Below are positions 52,801 to 62,368 of a stretch of DNA of 64,000 nucleotides, piece after piece. The stretch's first letter is position 1. Every line of letters starts with the position of its first letter. The DNA comes from Algoriphagus boritolerans DSM 17298 = JCM 18970 (GTDB lineage: Bacteria; Bacteroidota; Bacteroidia; Cytophagales; Cyclobacteriaceae). Where the stretch lies: positions 62,001 to 126,000 of the forward strand of contig NZ_FNVR01000007.1 of NCBI RefSeq assembly GCF_900108085.1, read 5' to 3'. A model generated the notes under the pieces. That model saw only the letters and a program-made list of their open reading frames with translations, was not told where the DNA came from and made no database searches. A program made the position numbers and the translations under genes.

Positions 52801-54213
52801 GATTTTATCAACCCGGATGATTTGGGTGTTTTCCAGGAAATGCTCGGAGAAGAGAAGGATTTTCTTGCTCAAAATCAGTTTCTTGAGTTCCGATTAAGGC
52901 ATAAAAACGGGGAGTACCGGGTTTTCAGTTCCAATGGAAAATTAATCGAAGACAAGGAAGGGATTCATCGCTACTACACCGGAGTCGCCCGAGATATCTC
53001 TAAGCTCAAGGAGACCCAAAAAGAGCTACTTCTTGCAAAAGAAAAAGCGGAACAAGCCTCGCAAATCAAGTCACAGTTTTTGTCAGTGATGAGTCATGAG
53101 ATTCGAACCCCCATGAATGCAGTCATTGGATTGGCTCACTTTCTCATGGAGGAGGATCCGAGACCAGACCAATTGGAAAACTTGAAGACGCTACAGTTTT
53201 CGGCAGAAAACCTCATGGCACTGATCAATGATATTCTTGATTATAACAAGATCGACTCAGGCAAGGTGGAGTTGGAGCTTGCTCCATTTGATATTCGCAA
53301 TATCACCCACAGGATCGTTCATTCTCATAGTTTTCAGGCAAATGAAAAGTCGCTTAAAATTTCCTGTGAAATTGACGAAGCAATCCCCCAAACGCTGATC
53401 GGCGATTCACTTAGGATTGGTCAAATTGTAAATAATTTGGTGTCCAATGCAATCAAGTTTACCGAAACTGGATTTGTGAGGATTTCAATTTCCAGAGAAT
53501 TTACGAATGGCAATCACACGGATATCAAGTTTGTATTTGAAGATACCGGAATTGGCATTCCGGAAAACAAGCGAAAATCCATCTTTGAGGCATTTACACA
53601 GGCATCTTCTTCCACAAGTCGCAAATACGGAGGTACCGGATTGGGCCTGGCTATTGTCAAGCGATTGGTTGAGCTTCAGGGTGGTGAAATCGAAGTCAGA
53701 CCAAGAAAAGGGGGTGGAAGTATTTTTGAGTTTGTCATTTCGTATGAATTTGTGGACTCCAGGCAACTCGAAACAGATCGGGCAGGAAAATTGGCAAAGC
53801 ATCGCTCACTGGAAAATACTTCAATCCTCGTGGCAGAGGACAATGCCGTAAATCAAATTTTGATTCGAAAATTCTTGACCAAATGGGCTGTGGGTAATTT
53901 GATTATTACTTCAGATGGTAAGCAAGCCTTGGAGCAGTTCAATTACGAAAACTTTGATTTGGTGCTCCTGGACCTTCAAATGCCTGAACTTGATGGCTTT
54001 GAAGTGGCAAAAGCAATCCGTAATCATCCTGATCCACAAAAATCTGCCATACCGATATTAGCCTTGACAGCCGCTTCTTTGAACGAAATAAAAGAAGAGA
54101 TGAAAGCCAGTGGAATGAATGATTTTGTACCCAAACCATTCACTCCGGAACTACTATATGAGAAAATTCTGAAATATCTCAACCCAAAAGATCAAGTTAA
54201 AACTGAGGTTTAG
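49888..54213 (+). CDS. Hybrid sensor histidine kinase with multiple PAS and a GAF domain
   Basis: A 1441-residue soluble-looking kinase with no membrane segment. In order: a non-conserved N-terminus (1-135), PAS (about 138-250, starting MQSILNNSHDMIAILDKDG), GAF (about 262-410), four further PAS-like units (about 430-545, 555-660, 665-790, 800-915), a PAS starting KYRRLVEDSTEIIFSL (about 928-1045), HisKA with SHEIRTP (His1070), HATPase with DTGIGIP and GGTGLGLAI, and a receiver with LVLLDLQMP (Asp1362) and PKPF. It should phosphorylate itself and then its own receiver; no partner regulator is adjacent. Confidence 0.93.
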   Translation: MTHFQQFDISDFFNEIQEPLFLMDSEDILFFNRFFLENFNPISDNWKLFFDSPELTRALDDFFRTGSVPSLRISKSLLSKAGSLQQFDWGFINLPSSYNSRFLIAKGTESKGAVTNKATLGRSKGEVISGELRYMQSILNNSHDMIAILDKDGNYKFISDSVTEKLGFVPAEIIGKNFRDFAALGSIEIVKGDFYEALRTKEEVAIDFWVKLRDGKRIYLESFAKNLLDHPQIHGIIFSSRDVTEYVQTEKSLQRRYEIENLIIHLSARIIGGNFSEMESEFFVGLARFGDFLDASHAEILVFNKETEVLEALTSWSSSKVENSKLLPDNDELKLIFENQSFLEKGKVRLITSEIGPDRAVRSLKNSRILIPMISGNKLLGLIRFESGPADFPFEEKEIQVLRQLGDVLAGSYLGSLMNRKIERNENLLTQTEMLSKSGSWRYSTFKNRFYCSGGFANLFGLGSKPISEEFSSLIFRIDKPFRSEFVKNLRKASKELSRTSGEFTISDSLGKTKHLSYEIEGKRELFTQGLEVYGFCTDITHLRASDSYLRLQSQILAQVSDPILVTNLELEVIYLNEAAIQLCCPETARDYEGFLGDLVTIYWNSDEKLVEICQDLQVGEVKNLVRNIQTKHTHYSPFEISIQAIHAEGKEKIGYSVILRGLEEKHKSEQIAKRAQLIVENSPAVLFRVDPNDNYKIHYISENINLFGYDASDLVQKGTSFLDLLHPEDKDILLEYSKNKLLKVGIPSFSGEYRIRTSLGEIVWVEDRTRDIFSDSGEILLHEGLFQDISDRKNLEILKSQRDEQYRVLASNIPETNIFLLDKERRYILAEGTNFEKWGLRREDFEGKKLSEFQLTPYEEINAILDRVYFNQEIVVSEFLFNERHYNRTIRPIVENGQVEYALSIVRDIQDEFQAKKDLQQSEEKYRRLVEDSTEIIFSLTEAFLLHYVSPNVKQFLDYDSEEVIGRSIFDFINPDDLGVFQEMLGEEKDFLAQNQFLEFRLRHKNGEYRVFSSNGKLIEDKEGIHRYYTGVARDISKLKETQKELLLAKEKAEQASQIKSQFLSVMSHEIRTPMNAVIGLAHFLMEEDPRPDQLENLKTLQFSAENLMALINDILDYNKIDSGKVELELAPFDIRNITHRIVHSHSFQANEKSLKISCEIDEAIPQTLIGDSLRIGQIVNNLVSNAIKFTETGFVRISISREFTNGNHTDIKFVFEDTGIGIPENKRKSIFEAFTQASSSTSRKYGGTGLGLAIVKRLVELQGGEIEVRPRKGGGSIFEFVISYEFVDSRQLETDRAGKLAKHRSLENTSILVAEDNAVNQILIRKFLTKWAVGNLIITSDGKQALEQFNYENFDLVLLDLQMPELDGFEVAKAIRNHPDPQKSAIPILALTAASLNEIKEEMKASGMNDFVPKPFTPELLYEKILKYLNPKDQVKTEV

Positions 54214-54268
54214 CATTAATTTTGCCAAGGATAGCAAATCTTAACTGCAGCTTTTCAACCCGGATTAA

Positions 54269-55585
54269 ATGACGCGAACCAGAGGGTACACTCTTCTTCT
54301 TTTTCTTTTGGTATTTCCATTCCTCCTTCAGGCGCAGGGATTGCTTAATAAGCGATCCTCCTTGTATGGATTTACGGGTGTTTCAGGAGCTAATCTCCGT
54401 CAGTTTAACGAAATGCTATCGCTCAGAGGACTTTCTCCTTTGCAAAACAGGTATCGTACTTATGGGATTGGTTATCAGGCTAGAATTAATGATTTTTTGG
54501 CTGGTCTTGAGCTTTCCCACCATCAAAGCAAAGCCAGTAACTTTGATGGATATGAGATCAGATACAGGACGACAAGAGCCCTGTTGAATGTCGGATACGC
54601 CCTGACAGAGGAGGGGAAATTCCAGTTGATACACTACATGTCACTGGGGGTAGGATATTTGAATTTTGAGATGCTTCCCTCCGAAAACACCCGGAATTTG
54701 GCGTTCTTTCTTCTCGAACCGGAAGAAGGTTTTATCCTTCGGGAAAATAATATTCATAAAGGCACACAATATTTTGGGGATTTTTTGACGGAAATTGGAT
54801 TTCAGTTGAGCTATGATTTCGATTTGCCGGGTAGAAAAGAAGCCATCGAAATTCTGGCAAAATTCGGCTATTCTTTTAGTCCTTTTGAAGGCAAATGGCA
54901 AATGAACGGAATGTCTTTTGACAATACCCAATCCGGTGCTTTTTTAAGGTTGGGAGCAGGAATTTCGCTTCCGGACCGTAATTTCTTCTACAAAGATGCT
55001 TCCATCGGAATTTCACTTTTCCGGGGATTTCATTTTCGAAACCCGGATATCCTGAATGCAGAGCTTAAAAAATCTGGATATGTGCCATTCGATGGTAAAC
55101 CTGCTAATGTGGGCATAAGAATCCTGGGTGAAACTGATGGGCTACTTTATGGAGTTGATGTGTTCAATTCAGCCTTGGAGGGAGGAGCCAATACTGGTAA
55201 AAGTCATTCGCTGAATAGCCTCAGAATCTATGGAAATGCAGGACTGAAATTTTTTCAGCTTAAAAATTTTGCAGTCGGATTACTGGCCGGAATCGGTTAC
55301 GGAAATATTCGATACACGTTAACTCAAAACCAAAAACCGGATTTTCCCGAGCTATTTGAGCGAAGGAACTTTGATGGATACTTGCGAAATTCCGGTATGA
55401 TGGCAAAGCCTGAAATAATCTTTGAATATGGAATACCCGTCACGAAACGGAATTTTTTCGACCTGGTCGTCAGCGCCTCCGCCGGTTATGAATTAGCCAT
55501 GGGAAACTATCGTCTCGGTGAGCTCGGCATGAGCCGATATATGACTGGGCCTATGGTTGGATTGACTCTTGGAGTACGACCTTGA
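54269..55585 (+). CDS. Outer membrane beta-barrel protein, unknown
   Basis: A 438-residue protein with a signal peptide (residues 1-22, ending LLQAQ). The mature chain alternates polar and aromatic residues with frequent GY and YG turns (YGIGYQARIND, GIGYGNIRYTL), consistent with an outer membrane beta-barrel, and ends in VGLTLGVRP. No specific family is recognised. It starts 55 nt after the hybrid kinase. Confidence 0.65.
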   Translation: MTRTRGYTLLLFLLVFPFLLQAQGLLNKRSSLYGFTGVSGANLRQFNEMLSLRGLSPLQNRYRTYGIGYQARINDFLAGLELSHHQSKASNFDGYEIRYRTTRALLNVGYALTEEGKFQLIHYMSLGVGYLNFEMLPSENTRNLAFFLLEPEEGFILRENNIHKGTQYFGDFLTEIGFQLSYDFDLPGRKEAIEILAKFGYSFSPFEGKWQMNGMSFDNTQSGAFLRLGAGISLPDRNFFYKDASIGISLFRGFHFRNPDILNAELKKSGYVPFDGKPANVGIRILGETDGLLYGVDVFNSALEGGANTGKSHSLNSLRIYGNAGLKFFQLKNFAVGLLAGIGYGNIRYTLTQNQKPDFPELFERRNFDGYLRNSGMMAKPEIIFEYGIPVTKRNFFDLVVSASAGYELAMGNYRLGELGMSRYMTGPMVGLTLGVRP

Positions 55586-55662
55586 TTAAGTTTTTATTAA
55601 CTTTGGGTCAAAAAACCACCTGAATTTCAAATAATAGGTAAACTTTTTTATCGAAATGCTAT

Positions 55663-55670
55663 TACCTTTG
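55663..55670 (+). promoter_or_regulatory. -7 element of the met operon promoter
   Basis: TACCTTTG, a perfect TAnnTTTG, 6 nt before the first pairing base of the riboswitch. Confidence 0.6.
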
Positions 55671-55675
55671 TACAG

Positions 55676-55772
55676 CTTATCGAGAAAGACTGAGGGAAGG
55701 GCCCTGCGACGTCTTAGCAACCTGTAAACAAGGTGCTAACTCCCATTCCGGGAATGACCGGGAACAGATGAG
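55676..55772 (+). promoter_or_regulatory. SAM-I (S-box) riboswitch
   Basis: The leader shows the S-box core: GAGAAAGACTGAGGGA, GGGCCCTGCGA, then TTAGCAACC, with P1 formed by CTTATC (55676-55681) and GATGAG (55767-55772, one G-U). It precedes metH by 68 nt. High SAM should reduce expression of the metH-metF genes. The following sequence has a GTTAC/GTAAC hairpin but no clear terminator, so control may be translational. Confidence 0.92.
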
Positions 55773-55839
55773 CGGACAAGTTACCTGTAACTCTTCTCCG
55801 TGTTTTGCTCGATTCGCTTTTTGATTTAATTACCAATCG

Positions 55840-56895
55840 ATGCAAAACAGAACAGAAATCCTACTTCAGGCCATTGAAAAGCGAATTTTGATCCTCGATG
55901 GAGCCATGGGGACCATGATTCAGCGCTATAAACTCACAGAAGAGGATTTTAGAACCCCCGAATTGGCAGATCACCCAAAATCACTTAAGGGTAACAACGA
56001 CTTACTTTCACTAAGCAGGCCGGATATTATTCGACAGATTCATCGGGAATATCTTGAAGCCGGAGCGGATATCATTGAAACAAATACATTTTCTGGGACT
56101 GCCATTGCTCAGGCGGATTATGAATTATCCCATCTTGCCTATGCGATCAATTATGAGTCGGCAAAGCTGGCAAGAGCGGTGGCAGATGAATTTTCCGAAA
56201 GGGAGCCTGACAAACCGAGATTTGTAGCGGGAGCAATCGGCCCCACCAATAGAACAGCTTCGCTTTCTCCGGATGTGAATGATCCGGGTTATCGTGCGAT
56301 CACATTTGATCAACTCGCTGAAGCTTATGCTGAGCAGGTGAGGGGTTTACTGGACGGGGGGGTAGACCTTATTTTGGTTGAGACGATATTTGACACCCTG
56401 AATGCCAAAGCTGCTTTGTACGCCATTCAGGATGTGTATGAGGAGCGAAATATTCCTTTAGACCCGAAGGAAGGAGGGATTCCAATCATGATTTCAGGGA
56501 CTATCACCGATGCGTCCGGTCGAACTTTATCAGGTCAGACAACCGAAGCGTTTTTGATATCAATTTCGCATGTTCCCTTGCTTTCTGTAGGATTAAATTG
56601 TGCCTTGGGCGCAAAAGAATTGAGACCATACCTAAAAGTATTGGCTCAAAATGCCCCCTTCTATGTATCAGCATATCCCAATGCCGGATTACCCAATGAG
56701 TTTGGTGCTTATGACCAAGGGGCAAATGAAATGGCCGATCAAGTCCGTGACTTTTTGAAAGAAGGAATGCTGAATATTCTGGGAGGTTGTTGTGGCACTA
56801 CGCCTGAGCACATTTCTGCTTTGGCAAAAATGGCAGCTGAATTTAAGCCCAGAAAAATCAACGAAGTATTCGAGGAGGAGGGAAGCAATGTATAA
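55840..56895 (+). CDS. metH: Methionine synthase, homocysteine-binding subunit (split MetH, N part)
   Basis: A 351-residue protein that corresponds only to the homocysteine methyltransferase barrel of MetH. The zinc-binding cysteines are in SVGLNCALG (about 250) and [13 protein letters not shown] (about 315-325); [11 protein letters not shown] opens the barrel. The rest of MetH is encoded by the next gene, whose ATG overlaps this stop by 8 nt. It lies under the SAM riboswitch. Confidence 0.94.
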   Translation: MQNRTEILLQAIEKRILILDGAMGTMIQRYKLTEEDFRTPELADHPKSLKGNNDLLSLSRPDIIRQIHREYLEAGADIIETNTFSGTAIAQADYELSHLAYAINYESAKLARAVADEFSEREPDKPRFVAGAIGPTNRTASLSPDVNDPGYRAITFDQLAEAYAEQVRGLLDGGVDLILVETIFDTLNAKAALYAIQDVYEERNIPLDPKEGGIPIMISGTITDASGRTLSGQTTEAFLISISHVPLLSVGLNCALGAKELRPYLKVLAQNAPFYVSAYPNAGLPNEFGAYDQGANEMADQVRDFLKEGMLNILGGCCGTTPEHISALAKMAAEFKPRKINEVFEEEGSNV

Positions 56896-59590
56896 CAGGA
56901 ACTATATGAAACTATCGGGCCTTGAGCCTCTAGTTTTTACCTCAACTATCAATTTTGTCAATATCGGGGAACGGACAAATATCACAGGTTCCAAGAAGTT
57001 TGCCCGGCTGATTCTGAACGGGCAATATGACGATGCACTCGAGATCGCTTTGGATCAAGTGCGTGGAGGAGCGCAAATTTTGGATGTCTGCATGGATGAG
57101 GGAATGTTGGATGGAGAGTTTGCGATGGTCAAATTTTTGAATCTTATTGCCTCGGAGCCTGAGATCAGCCGGATTCCGATCATGATAGACAGCTCGAAGT
57201 GGAGTATAATTCTCGCCGGATTGAAATGTGTGCAGGGAAAAGGGATCGTCAATTCCATTTCCCTGAAAAACGGGGAGGCGGAATTTATCCAACAGGCCAA
57301 GACGATCAAAAAGTTTGGTGCCGCTGTGGTGGTAATGGCTTTTGATGAAAAAGGTCAAGCCGATACCTACGAGCGCCGAATTGAAATTTGTGAACGAAGC
57401 TATCGAATTCTTGTCGATCAGGTTAAATTCAATTCTCAAGACATCATTTTTGATCCGAATATTTTCCCGGTAGCCACTGGGATGGAGGAGCATCGCAAAA
57501 ATGCCCTCGATTTTTTCCAAGCAACCAAATGGATCAAGCATAATCTTCCAGGTGCTAAAGTCAGCGGGGGAGTGAGTAACGTTTCCTTCTCATTCCGTGG
57601 AAATGATCGGGTGCGTGAAGCGATGCATGCCGCATTTCTTTACCATGCAATCAAGCATGGAATGGATATGGGGATCGTAAATCCTTCCATGCTCGAAGTC
57701 TATGATGACATTCCAAAAGACCTTTTGGAGCGGGTAGAGGACGTGCTTTTTGACAGAAAAGAAGATGCGACTGAGCGACTGCTCGATTTTGCTGAAACGG
57801 TAAAAGCTGCCGGCAAAAAAGAAGTCGTCAACGAAGCCTGGAGATCAGATCCTGTGGCCAAACGAATTGAACATGCACTCGTGAAGGGTATTTTGGACTT
57901 TATTGTAGAGGATACCGAAGCAGCCCGACTGGAGTTGGTCAACCCTTTGAAGGTGATCGAAGGCCCGCTTATGGACGGGATGAATGTGGTTGGTGATCTT
58001 TTTGGCGAGGGAAAAATGTTCCTTCCTCAAGTGGTGAAGTCCGCGCGTGTAATGAAAAAGGCTGTGGCCTATCTTGAGCCATTCATGCCTTTGCCCGAGG
58101 AGGGTCAGGAAGCTTCCTCATTGAAGAAAATCCTGCTTGCCACAGTCAAAGGTGACGTGCACGACATCGGAAAAAACATTGTCGGAGTGGTCTTAGCCTG
58201 TAACAGCTACCAAATCATTGACCTTGGGGTGATGGTGGATTCTCAGAAAATCATTGATGAAGCGATCAAAAACAACGTGGATATCATTGGCTTGAGCGGA
58301 TTAATCACACCTTCACTGGATGAGATGGTCAATGTCGCTTCCGAAATGGAGCGACAGGGACTGAAGATTCCATTGCTGATCGGGGGTGCGACGACCTCGC
58401 GAATCCATACTGCTGTCAAAATCGATCCGATGTATTCCGGTATCGTGATCCATGTGACCGACGCGAGTAAGTCTGTTCCGATTGCCGGTGAGGCAATCTC
58501 AGAAGAAACTAAAGATGCGTACCGACTTCAAATCAAGGAAACTTACCGGCAGCTAAGGGAAGAGCATGAAGCAAAGCAATTGGTCAAGCAGCTGGTGAGC
58601 TATGAAGAAGCCAAGGCCAATCCGGTAGAAATAAACTGGACGACCTTTGAGCCGGTGAAACCAAAAGTGCTGGGACGAACCATCCTAGACGACTTGGATC
58701 TTTCTGTTTTGCGAAAATATATCGACTGGACTCCATTCTTCAGTACCTGGATGCTGAGCGGGAAATATCCAAAAATCCTGGAAGACCCAATAGTAGGCAA
58801 TGAAGCCAAAAAGCTATTTGCCGATGCGCAGGAGATGCTTGATAGATTGATTGCTGAAAAGTGGCTTTCTGCAAAAGCGGTTTTTGGGCTTTTTCCGGTC
58901 AAACGATCGGAAGATGATGCTGTAGTTTTAGGACCCGATGATGCCAACTTGGAAATTGCCAAATTCCACTTTTTGCGACAGCAGGGCAAAAAAGGAAAAG
59001 GAGTGCCAAACAGATCCTTGGCGGACTACCTTCATCCTGAGAAAACCGACTACATGGGCTGCTTTGCGGTGACTTCAGGTTTGGGGATGGAAACCAAACT
59101 CGCGGAGTTTCAGGCAGCAGGTGACGACTATAATGACATCCTATTCAAGGCTTTGGCAGATCGACTTGCCGAAGCAGCTGCTGAATATGTCCATGAGCAA
59201 GTGCGGAAAAATTACTGGGGCTATTCGACCGAAGAGGGTTTGGACAATGATTCCCTCATCCGAGAAGAATATCCGGGAATCCGACCTGCACCAGGCTATC
59301 CTGCCTGTCCGGAGCATTCTGAAAAAATCACGATTTCGGAACTCTTGGATTTGGAGAAGTCCATCGGAATCTCCCTGACTTCCAGTTTTGCCATGTATCC
59401 GACAAGTTCGGTATCCGGATTTTACTTTGGAAATCCGGAGAGTAAATATTTTGGTTTGGGTAAAATCGGAGAGGACCAAGTGGCAAGTTATGCGGAGCGA
59501 AAAGGGATCACGCTAAAACAGGCCGAGCGCTTATTATCTCCAAATCTGGCCTATTCACCCATTCAGACCGTAGCAACTTCAGTTTTATGA
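56888..59590 (+). CDS. metH: Methionine synthase, folate/cobalamin/activation subunit (split MetH, C part)
   Basis: A 900-residue protein containing the remaining MetH modules: pterin-binding barrel (about 10-285, [17 protein letters not shown]), cobalamin cap and binding domain (about 310-540) with DVHDIGKN, where His425 is the cobalt ligand, and a SAM-binding activation domain (about 570-890). A GAGGAGG stands 6 nt before its ATG, and the first 8 nt overlap the homocysteine subunit gene, so translation is coupled. Together the two chains form a complete B12-dependent methionine synthase. Confidence 0.94.
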   Translation: MYNRNYMKLSGLEPLVFTSTINFVNIGERTNITGSKKFARLILNGQYDDALEIALDQVRGGAQILDVCMDEGMLDGEFAMVKFLNLIASEPEISRIPIMIDSSKWSIILAGLKCVQGKGIVNSISLKNGEAEFIQQAKTIKKFGAAVVVMAFDEKGQADTYERRIEICERSYRILVDQVKFNSQDIIFDPNIFPVATGMEEHRKNALDFFQATKWIKHNLPGAKVSGGVSNVSFSFRGNDRVREAMHAAFLYHAIKHGMDMGIVNPSMLEVYDDIPKDLLERVEDVLFDRKEDATERLLDFAETVKAAGKKEVVNEAWRSDPVAKRIEHALVKGILDFIVEDTEAARLELVNPLKVIEGPLMDGMNVVGDLFGEGKMFLPQVVKSARVMKKAVAYLEPFMPLPEEGQEASSLKKILLATVKGDVHDIGKNIVGVVLACNSYQIIDLGVMVDSQKIIDEAIKNNVDIIGLSGLITPSLDEMVNVASEMERQGLKIPLLIGGATTSRIHTAVKIDPMYSGIVIHVTDASKSVPIAGEAISEETKDAYRLQIKETYRQLREEHEAKQLVKQLVSYEEAKANPVEINWTTFEPVKPKVLGRTILDDLDLSVLRKYIDWTPFFSTWMLSGKYPKILEDPIVGNEAKKLFADAQEMLDRLIAEKWLSAKAVFGLFPVKRSEDDAVVLGPDDANLEIAKFHFLRQQGKKGKGVPNRSLADYLHPEKTDYMGCFAVTSGLGMETKLAEFQAAGDDYNDILFKALADRLAEAAAEYVHEQVRKNYWGYSTEEGLDNDSLIREEYPGIRPAPGYPACPEHSEKITISELLDLEKSIGISLTSSFAMYPTSSVSGFYFGNPESKYFGLGKIGEDQVASYAERKGITLKQAERLLSPNLAYSPIQTVATSVL

Positions 59591-59592
59591 AA

Positions 59593-59683
59593 TCGAGCCT
59601 GACGAATTACGTCATCCAAAAGGATAATGCCCATATGGCGAGATTCCATATGGCCTTTAAAAACAGATAATAATCATATGAAA
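59593..59683 (+). repeat. 5'-UTR repeat element, copy D
   Basis: A diverged copy of the element at 1468-1653 and 12679-12783, here on the plus strand and filling the whole metH-metF gap. Hairpin TGACG/CGTCA (59600-59614) is retained with a changed loop. The helix CATCTG/CAGATG has become CATATG/CATATG (59647-59652 with 59675-59680), and the metF ATG is in the second arm. GCGAGATTCCAT is identical to the other copies. Confidence 0.75.
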
Positions 59684-60631
59684 ATAACCGAACACCTAAA
59701 AAACGCCACTTCTACACTTTTTTCTTTTGAGGTTTTGCCTCCGCTTAAAGGCCAAAGTTTAAAAGAACTTTTGGAAGGAATAGCCCCGTTGATGGAATTC
59801 AAGCCACCTTTTGTAGATGTGACCTACCATAGGGAGGAATTTATTTACAAAAAGCATCCCAACGGCCTTTTGGAGAAGGTGAGTACCAAGAAGCGTCCCG
59901 GGACAGTCGGAATCTGTGCTGCGATTATGAGCCGCTTCCAGGTGGATGCAGTTCCGCACATTTTATGTGGGGGTTTTTCGAAGGAGGAAACCGAAAATGC
60001 GCTGATAGACCTGAATTTCATTGGAGTGGACAATGTGCTCGCCCTGCGTGGTGACGCGCCTAAGTCGGAGGGTAGGTTTATTCCAGAGCCAAATGGTCAT
60101 ACTTATGCAAGTGAGCTAGTGGATCAAATCGTCAGAATGAATCATGGCCATTACTTGCATGAAGAGACCGAAAACAGCTTTCATACCGATTTTTGTGTGG
60201 GAGTTTCAGGTTACCCTGAAAAGCATTTCGAAGCGCCGAGTATGAAGTTTGATTTGAAATACCTCAAAGAGAAAATCGATAAAGGTGCAGAATACATTGT
60301 AACTCAGATGTTTTTTGATAATCAGAAGTTCTTTGACTTTGTGAAAAGAGTGCGGGAGGTGGGTATCGATGTTCCGATCATTCCGGGAATCAAACCGATA
60401 ACTACCCTGAGTCAAATTACCATGCTTCCACGAACGTTTTTCCTCGATTTTCCGGATGATTTGATGGATGAATTGGAAAAATGCAATACCAATGCGGATG
60501 TCAAAAACGTGGGAATTGAATGGGCTATTCAACAATCCAAAGAGCTGGTGGCTGCCGGAGTTCCATCGCTTCATTTCTACACGATGAGCAAGGCAGAGGC
60601 TACTTACAAGATTGCCAAGGAGGTGTTTTAG
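59678..60631 (+). CDS. metF: 5,10-methylenetetrahydrofolate reductase
   Basis: A 317-residue FAD enzyme supplying methyl-THF to methionine synthase. LFSFEVLPPLKGQSL, VDVTYHREE, NVLALRGDAP and YIVTQMFFDNQKFFDF are the conserved MTHFR tracts. The ATG at 59678 matches family N-termini; an open frame extends further back to 59627 through the repeat element but lacks homology. It completes the SAM-controlled met operon and is followed by a strong terminator. Confidence 0.96.
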   Translation: MKITEHLKNATSTLFSFEVLPPLKGQSLKELLEGIAPLMEFKPPFVDVTYHREEFIYKKHPNGLLEKVSTKKRPGTVGICAAIMSRFQVDAVPHILCGGFSKEETENALIDLNFIGVDNVLALRGDAPKSEGRFIPEPNGHTYASELVDQIVRMNHGHYLHEETENSFHTDFCVGVSGYPEKHFEAPSMKFDLKYLKEKIDKGAEYIVTQMFFDNQKFFDFVKRVREVGIDVPIIPGIKPITTLSQITMLPRTFFLDFPDDLMDELEKCNTNADVKNVGIEWAIQQSKELVAAGVPSLHFYTMSKAEATYKIAKEVF

Positions 60632-60637
60632 CATTAA

Positions 60638-60667
60638 AAAACCCGCTGATTTTGAAATCAGCGGGTT
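60638..60667. terminator. Bidirectional terminator after metF
   Basis: AAACCCGCTGATTT pairs perfectly with AAATCAGCGGGTTT, a 14-bp stem between convergent genes. Confidence 0.9.
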
Positions 60668-60685
60668 TGGTATTTTTTGAATGAA

Positions 60686-61207
60686 TTAGGATTTTCCCAG
60701 TTCGTCAACAATTTTATTATACTTTTCTTTGCTGTCTTCGCTGAGGTTATTGAAATTTTTCTCCAACCAATCCAGACTTTCCCTAGTTGTGGATTCAATA
60801 TTTGCAATGGTTTTAGCTCTGGTGGCAGTAGGTTCCTTGGAAGTGGTTTCCCACCACTTTTCGATGTTTTGAAGATGCATTTCGGCAGTTTTTTGGAAGT
60901 TTTCCTCTATTCGCTTGGCGTTTTCAATTGCTGTTTCATAGCGAGTTTCGATTAGTTCGATCTCAGTGATCTCCATTTTCAGGTCTTTGTAGACTTTGTC
61001 TGCTCTAGATTCCAAGCTATCAAATCTTGAATCAATTGCACTCCAATCGTGTGTCGGGGTAGTCTTTAAAGAAGTTTCCACGCTGTCTACAAAAGCATTC
61101 AGGTTGGCAGTTGCTGTAAGTCTGTCCTGTTCGGTATAGGTATTGGTTTCACACGCAATAATGCCGATACAAGCAGCACCTATCAGTAATGTTGATTTGA
61201 TTTTCAT
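60686..61207 (-). CDS. Helical lipoprotein of unknown function
   Basis: A 173-residue protein with a lipobox IIACE (Cys about residue 19). The mature part is almost wholly alpha-helical and charged, with coiled-coil-like heptads (SRFDSLESRADKVYKDLKME, IENAKRIEENFQKTAEM). It resembles the DUF6565-type lipoproteins of Bacteroidota, but I am not certain. It is a single gene. Confidence 0.68.
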   Translation of the reverse strand: MKIKSTLLIGAACIGIIACETNTYTEQDRLTATANLNAFVDSVETSLKTTPTHDWSAIDSRFDSLESRADKVYKDLKMEITEIELIETRYETAIENAKRIEENFQKTAEMHLQNIEKWWETTSKEPTATRAKTIANIESTTRESLDWLEKNFNNLSEDSKEKYNKIVDELGKS

Positions 61208-61513
61208 AGTTGAATTTTGTTAAGTGAAAGAATTGATGGTACTATCACTTTCATTTGCAATTGGTCAACCAATTTTGAATTAAGTGGAAAAAGTGCCTTC
61301 TTTTTTGAAATAGCTTCATTTTGAGCAGAATGCCCCCTGTTTTTCTTGATTGTTTAATTCGCACATTATGGATTTAATGCCCCAAATTACCCCATTTGAG
61401 ATGTTTGTTACCAGTGAGTAAGCACTTATAAGTCTGGTTTTCCGCAGGAATCGATTTTTTGCTTCAGAAGGAAAATTTTAAAGCAGCTCACAGGAACTTT
61501 ATTACTTTCGGAC
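61208..61513. other. Intergenic stretch before HMG-CoA lyase
   Basis: No gene. The only marked structure is AATTGGT-CA-ACCAATT (61259-61274), a 7-bp dyad between divergent genes that may be an operator. Confidence 0.4.
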
Positions 61514-62365
61514 ATGATTAAATTGATCGAATGTCCCAGGGATGCGATGCAAGGAATTCCCGGATTTATAGATACTGCCATCAAAGCTGCTTACATCAAT
61601 CAATTACTGGAAGTGGGATTTGATACGATTGACTTTGGAAGTTTTGTGAGCCCAAAGGCAATTCCACAAATGCGGGATACAGCCGAGGTTTTGGACTTAT
61701 TGGATTTTCATGATTCCAAATCCAAATTATTGGCAATAGTTGCCAACCTCCGAGGGGCAGAAGAGGCACTATCATTTCCTGAAATTGACTTTCTGGGATT
61801 TCCACTTTCTGTTTCAGAGACTTTTCAGCAGCGAAATACTCATGCAAGTATTATGGAAGCTTTAAAAACAGTGGAAACAATTCAGAATCTTTGCGAAGTA
61901 AAAGGTAAAAAGCAAGTGGTGTATCTCAGTATGGGCTTTGGTAATCCATATGGCGATCCTTACTCACCGGAATTGGTGGCCGAATTCGTAGAAAAGCTTG
62001 CCCAATTGCAGATAGAGACGATCTCGCTGTCTGACACGATTGGTATAGCTACCCCTGATTTGATTACTCAACTTTTTGAAGTGCAGATCCAGGCCTTTCC
62101 GCAAATTGAATTTGGCGCACACCTTCACAGCAGGCGAGAGTCTATCGCTGAGAAGGTTTTAGCGGGATTGAGAGCAGGTTGTAAACGATTTGATGGAGCC
62201 TTGAATGGTTTAGGTGGCTGCCCCATGGCCAAAGATGATCTTGTAGGAAATATGGCTACTGAGGTGATGATTGAAACATTGGAGTCGGAGGGTTATTCCC
62301 TAGGTTTGAATAAGTCAGAACTTGTTGAGGCCATGAAACTTACTCATTTTGTGTTCAACTCCTAA
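61514..62365 (+). CDS. Hydroxymethylglutaryl-CoA lyase
   Basis: A 283-residue TIM-barrel enzyme that splits HMG-CoA to acetoacetate and acetyl-CoA in leucine breakdown. LIECPRDAMQG holds the catalytic RD pair, LSDTIGIATPD and GAHLHSRRES provide metal ligands, and LGGCPMAKDD carries the active-site loop cysteine. The N-terminus is slightly short but complete. The next gene starts 3 nt after the stop. Confidence 0.92.
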   Translation: MIKLIECPRDAMQGIPGFIDTAIKAAYINQLLEVGFDTIDFGSFVSPKAIPQMRDTAEVLDLLDFHDSKSKLLAIVANLRGAEEALSFPEIDFLGFPLSVSETFQQRNTHASIMEALKTVETIQNLCEVKGKKQVVYLSMGFGNPYGDPYSPELVAEFVEKLAQLQIETISLSDTIGIATPDLITQLFEVQIQAFPQIEFGAHLHSRRESIAEKVLAGLRAGCKRFDGALNGLGGCPMAKDDLVGNMATEVMIETLESEGYSLGLNKSELVEAMKLTHFVFNS

Positions 62366-62368
62366 TTG

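Noticed and set aside
59627-59677. N-terminal extension of MetF
   Set aside because: The 17 residues are encoded by the repeat element; MTHFR family proteins begin at the ATG at 59678.
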